From CAYOBW01 sp964402115 (lineage in GTDB: Bacteria; Verrucomicrobiota; Kiritimatiellia; UBA8416; CAYOBW01): 14,130 bases of DNA. The position numbers and the translations under genes are program-made. Under the pieces are notes generated by a model. It saw nothing but the letters and a program-made list of their open reading frames with translations. It was not told the origin of the DNA and searched no databases. This document shows, piece by piece, positions 12,295 to 14,130 of the stretch. The stretch's first letter is position 1, and every line of letters starts with the position of its first letter. The stretch covers positions 1 through 14,130 of the forward strand of contig CAYOBW010000183.1 in NCBI GenBank assembly GCA_964402115.1, written 5' to 3'.

Positions 12295-13626
12295 ATGGCA
12301 GCTACGCGCCGGTCTTTCCTGAAATGCGCCGCAACGTCCGCGGTGGTCGCTCCCTTCATCCTGCCCTCCCGCATCTGGGCCGCGGAGACCAAGCCCGCCG
12401 AGCGCCTCACCATGGGCTTTATCGGCATGGGCAAGCAGTCGCGCGGCCTGCTGAACAACTTCATGTGGCGGACCCAGGTCGTGGCCGTCTGCGATGTCGA
12501 CACGACGCGCCGGACCAACGCGCAGAAGACCGTGGACGCGTTCTACGGCGAGCACCCGGAGTTGGGCGCGAAGGGGTGCGCGGCGTACAACGATTTTCGC
12601 GAGTTGCTGGCGCGCAAGGACATCAACGCGGTCTGCATCGCCACGCCCGACCACTGGCACGCGATCCCGACGCTCGAAGCGCTGCGGGCGGGGATGGACG
12701 TCTACTGCGAGAAGCCGCTGACCCACAACATCCACGAGGCGGTGGTGGTGATGGAGGCCGTGGCCAAATACAAGCGGGTCCTGCAAACGGGCTCGATGCA
12801 GCGTTCGATGAAGGAGTTCCGGATCGCCTGCGAGCTGGTGCGCAACGGCGTGATCGGCAAGGTCGAGCGCGTGGAGTGCAGCTTCGGCGACCCGGGCATG
12901 CCCTGCGATCTGGCCGAGGAGGCCGTCGAACCGGGGTTGGACTGGAACCAGTGGGTGGGGCCCGCGCCCATGCGGCCGTATCATCATGAACTGAGTCCCC
13001 GCGGCATGCACAATCACTTCCCCAACTGGCGGCGGTATCGCGAGTTCGGCGGCGGCATGGTGTGCGACTGGGGCGCCCACCACCTCGACATCGCGCAGTG
13101 GGGCCTGGGCATGGATGAGAGCGGGCCCGTCGAGGTGCGGCCGCCGGCGAAGGCCGGCAACAAGCGCGGCGCGACCCTGGTCTACGCGAACGGCGTGACC
13201 GTCACGCACAAGGACGGCTTCGGCGCGCACTTCTTCGGCTCCGAGGGCGAGGTGCGGGTGAATCGCGGGAAGTTCGCGCTGATCCGCGGCGGCCAGACGC
13301 TCGCGTCGCACTCGGGAGAGGACAAGAAGAGTTCCTGCGCCGCGCAGGTGGCCAAGGCCGAGAAGGAGTTCCTCGCCGACGCGAAGGTGAAGCTCTACGA
13401 GAGCAAGAACCATCCCGACGACTTCCTGGAGCGCGTCAAGGACCGCAAGAAACCCATCACGAGCGAGATCGTGGGCGGGCGCAGTGCGATCTGCTGCCAC
13501 CTGATGAACCAGGTCTATTACAACGGCCAGGCGATCAAGTGGGATCCGGCGGCGTGCACGTTCGCCGCCGGTTCGGGAAACCCGGCGTGGCTGACTCGTG
13601 ACTACCGTGCCCCCTGGCGCGTGTAG
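12295..13626 (+). CDS. Tat-exported Gfo/Idh/MocA family oxidoreductase (second copy)
   Basis: A 443-aa NAD(P)-dependent oxidoreductase, paralogous in layout to the first gene of the window. MAATRRSFLKCAATSA and a hydrophobic stretch to about residue 32 form a Tat signal. GFIGMGKQSRG follows as the dinucleotide loop, VVAVCDVD ends strand 2, and E139-K140-P141 is the EKP motif. The C-terminal domain carries the group hallmarks HNHFPNWRRY and GGGMVCDWGAHHLDIAQWG with H262/H263. AGGAG (12281-12285) is nine bases before ATG 12295; the in-frame ATG at 12286 directly abuts it and is unlikely. It has stretches typical of the planctomycete/verrucomicrobial members with the GFO_IDH_MocA C2-type C-terminus. 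It is followed 13 bp later by mutT. Function is probably sugar oxidation or a glycoside rearrangement outside the cytoplasm; substrate unknown. Confidence 0.95.
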   Translation: MAATRRSFLKCAATSAVVAPFILPSRIWAAETKPAERLTMGFIGMGKQSRGLLNNFMWRTQVVAVCDVDTTRRTNAQKTVDAFYGEHPELGAKGCAAYNDFRELLARKDINAVCIATPDHWHAIPTLEALRAGMDVYCEKPLTHNIHEAVVVMEAVAKYKRVLQTGSMQRSMKEFRIACELVRNGVIGKVERVECSFGDPGMPCDLAEEAVEPGLDWNQWVGPAPMRPYHHELSPRGMHNHFPNWRRYREFGGGMVCDWGAHHLDIAQWGLGMDESGPVEVRPPAKAGNKRGATLVYANGVTVTHKDGFGAHFFGSEGEVRVNRGKFALIRGGQTLASHSGEDKKSSCAAQVAKAEKEFLADAKVKLYESKNHPDDFLERVKDRKKPITSEIVGGRSAICCHLMNQVYYNGQAIKWDPAACTFAAGSGNPAWLTRDYRAPWRV

Positions 13627-13639
13627 CTTGTGCGCAAGC

Positions 13640-14074
13640 ATGCCAGGCGCGACGCCCCACAGTGAGCGAGTCGTGGACGTGACCGCCGCGGTGATCCGGC
13701 GCGGCGAGACCGTGCTGATCGCGCGGCGGCACAGCGGCGACCTGGCCGGCCTGTGGGAGTTCCCCGGCGGCAAGCTCGAGCCCGGCGAGACGCCGGAGGC
13801 ATGCCTGGCGCGCGAGATCCGCGAGGAACTGGGTCTCGTCATCCGCGTGGGCTGCCTGCTGGACCGTGTCGAGCACGCCTACCCGAAGAAGCGCATCCGG
13901 CTCTGGTTCTACGCCGCGGCGTGCGCGGACGGCGTGCCGTCGCTCGTGGATCACGACCGCGTGGCGTGGGTGCGGCCGGCCGATCTCGGGCAGTACGTCT
14001 TCGCCCCCGCCGACGCCCCGTTCGTTGAGCGGTTGCTGCGGGAATCCCTTGCGGCAAACGCTTCACCGGAATGA
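13640..14074 (+). CDS. mutT: MutT-type Nudix hydrolase (8-oxo-dGTP diphosphatase)
   Basis: A 144-aa cytoplasmic hydrolase that would cleanse the nucleotide pool of 8-oxo-dGTP. The Nudix box is complete: G44, E50, R58-E59, E62-E63, G65-L66 (GGKLEPGETPEACLAREIREELGL). The strand with FPGGK and the later VEHAYPKKRIRLWFY resemble E. coli MutT, as does FAPADAPFV; there D125 stands where MutT has the base-reading Asn, a change also seen in other MutT-like proteins. Start ATG 13640 has no clear ribosome site; a GTG at 13673 is an alternative. It begins 13 bp after the oxidoreductase stop, so the two may be cotranscribed, though their functions are unrelated. Confidence 0.92.
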   Translation: MPGATPHSERVVDVTAAVIRRGETVLIARRHSGDLAGLWEFPGGKLEPGETPEACLAREIREELGLVIRVGCLLDRVEHAYPKKRIRLWFYAAACADGVPSLVDHDRVAWVRPADLGQYVFAPADAPFVERLLRESLAANASPE

Positions 14075-14096
14075 GCCAGCAGTTCTCATTATGGCC

Positions 14097-14121
14097 GGAG
14101 ACCGCCTGAAGGCGGGACTCC
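14097..14121. repeat. Intergenic hairpin of the CCTGAAGG type at window end
   Basis: CCGCCT (14102-14107), GA, AGGCGG (14110-14115) is a perfect 6-bp stem, flanked by GGAG and CTCC that can extend pairing around small internal mismatches. The reverse complement of 14106-14121 also occurs at 10660-10675, and the CTGAAG loop core is shared with 5175-5246 and 8842-8918. It sits 23 bp after the mutT stop. Confidence 0.8.
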
Positions 14122-14130
14122 AAACGTCGT

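Noticed and set aside
1..14130. tRNA or rRNA genes
   Set aside because: No cloverleaf with a TTC-containing T-arm and no rRNA-like segment was noticed on either strand, although a covariance search could not be run.

Overview
The window is GC-rich DNA whose gene families point to a carbohydrate-degrading heterotroph of the PVC superphylum (Verrucomicrobiota, Kiritimatiellota/Lentisphaerota or Planctomycetota) or a look-alike such as Candidatus Hydrogenedentes. The evidence is indirect: Tat-exported Gfo/Idh/MocA oxidoreductases, a secreted HEAT-repeat protein, a divergent UroD-fold protein, an NPCBM-linked GH27 alpha-galactosidase, and dense intergenic hairpin repeats. There is no rRNA or other lineage marker, so the taxon remains inference.

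Left block (1-8662, all genes +): Tat-signal oxidoreductase, 41-bp gap, secreted HEAT-repeat protein, a hairpin-bearing gap, UroD-family cytoplasmic protein, a paired-hairpin repeat, secreted GH27 enzyme, and 6 bp later a secreted DUF4380-like sugar-mutarotase-fold protein. Most products carry export signals. The block reads as a set for hydrolysing alpha-galactosides and related glycans outside the cytoplasm and oxidising or rearranging the released sugars. The exact substrate cannot be read from sequence.

Middle block (8663-11236): a gene-poor, repeat-rich accessory stretch. It holds paired hairpin repeats with compensatory changes, a ~160-bp direct repeat present twice (9158-9318 and 9943-10102), and between the copies an overlapping ribbon-helix-helix antitoxin/RelE-family toxin pair. 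A small membrane-anchored protein of unknown function follows directly after the second copy. The genes here look visibly less GC-rich than the flanks. The arrangement resembles a cassette array, though no canonical integron attC site could be recognised. Another hairpin cluster and a 20-bp perfect inverted repeat fill 10741-11167.

Right block (11237-14130): a secreted alpha/beta-hydrolase (acetyl/feruloyl-esterase type, minus strand) diverges across a 131-bp promoter region from a second Tat-signal Gfo/Idh/MocA oxidoreductase. A MutT-type Nudix hydrolase follows 13 bp later. The window ends in another member of the intergenic hairpin repeats.
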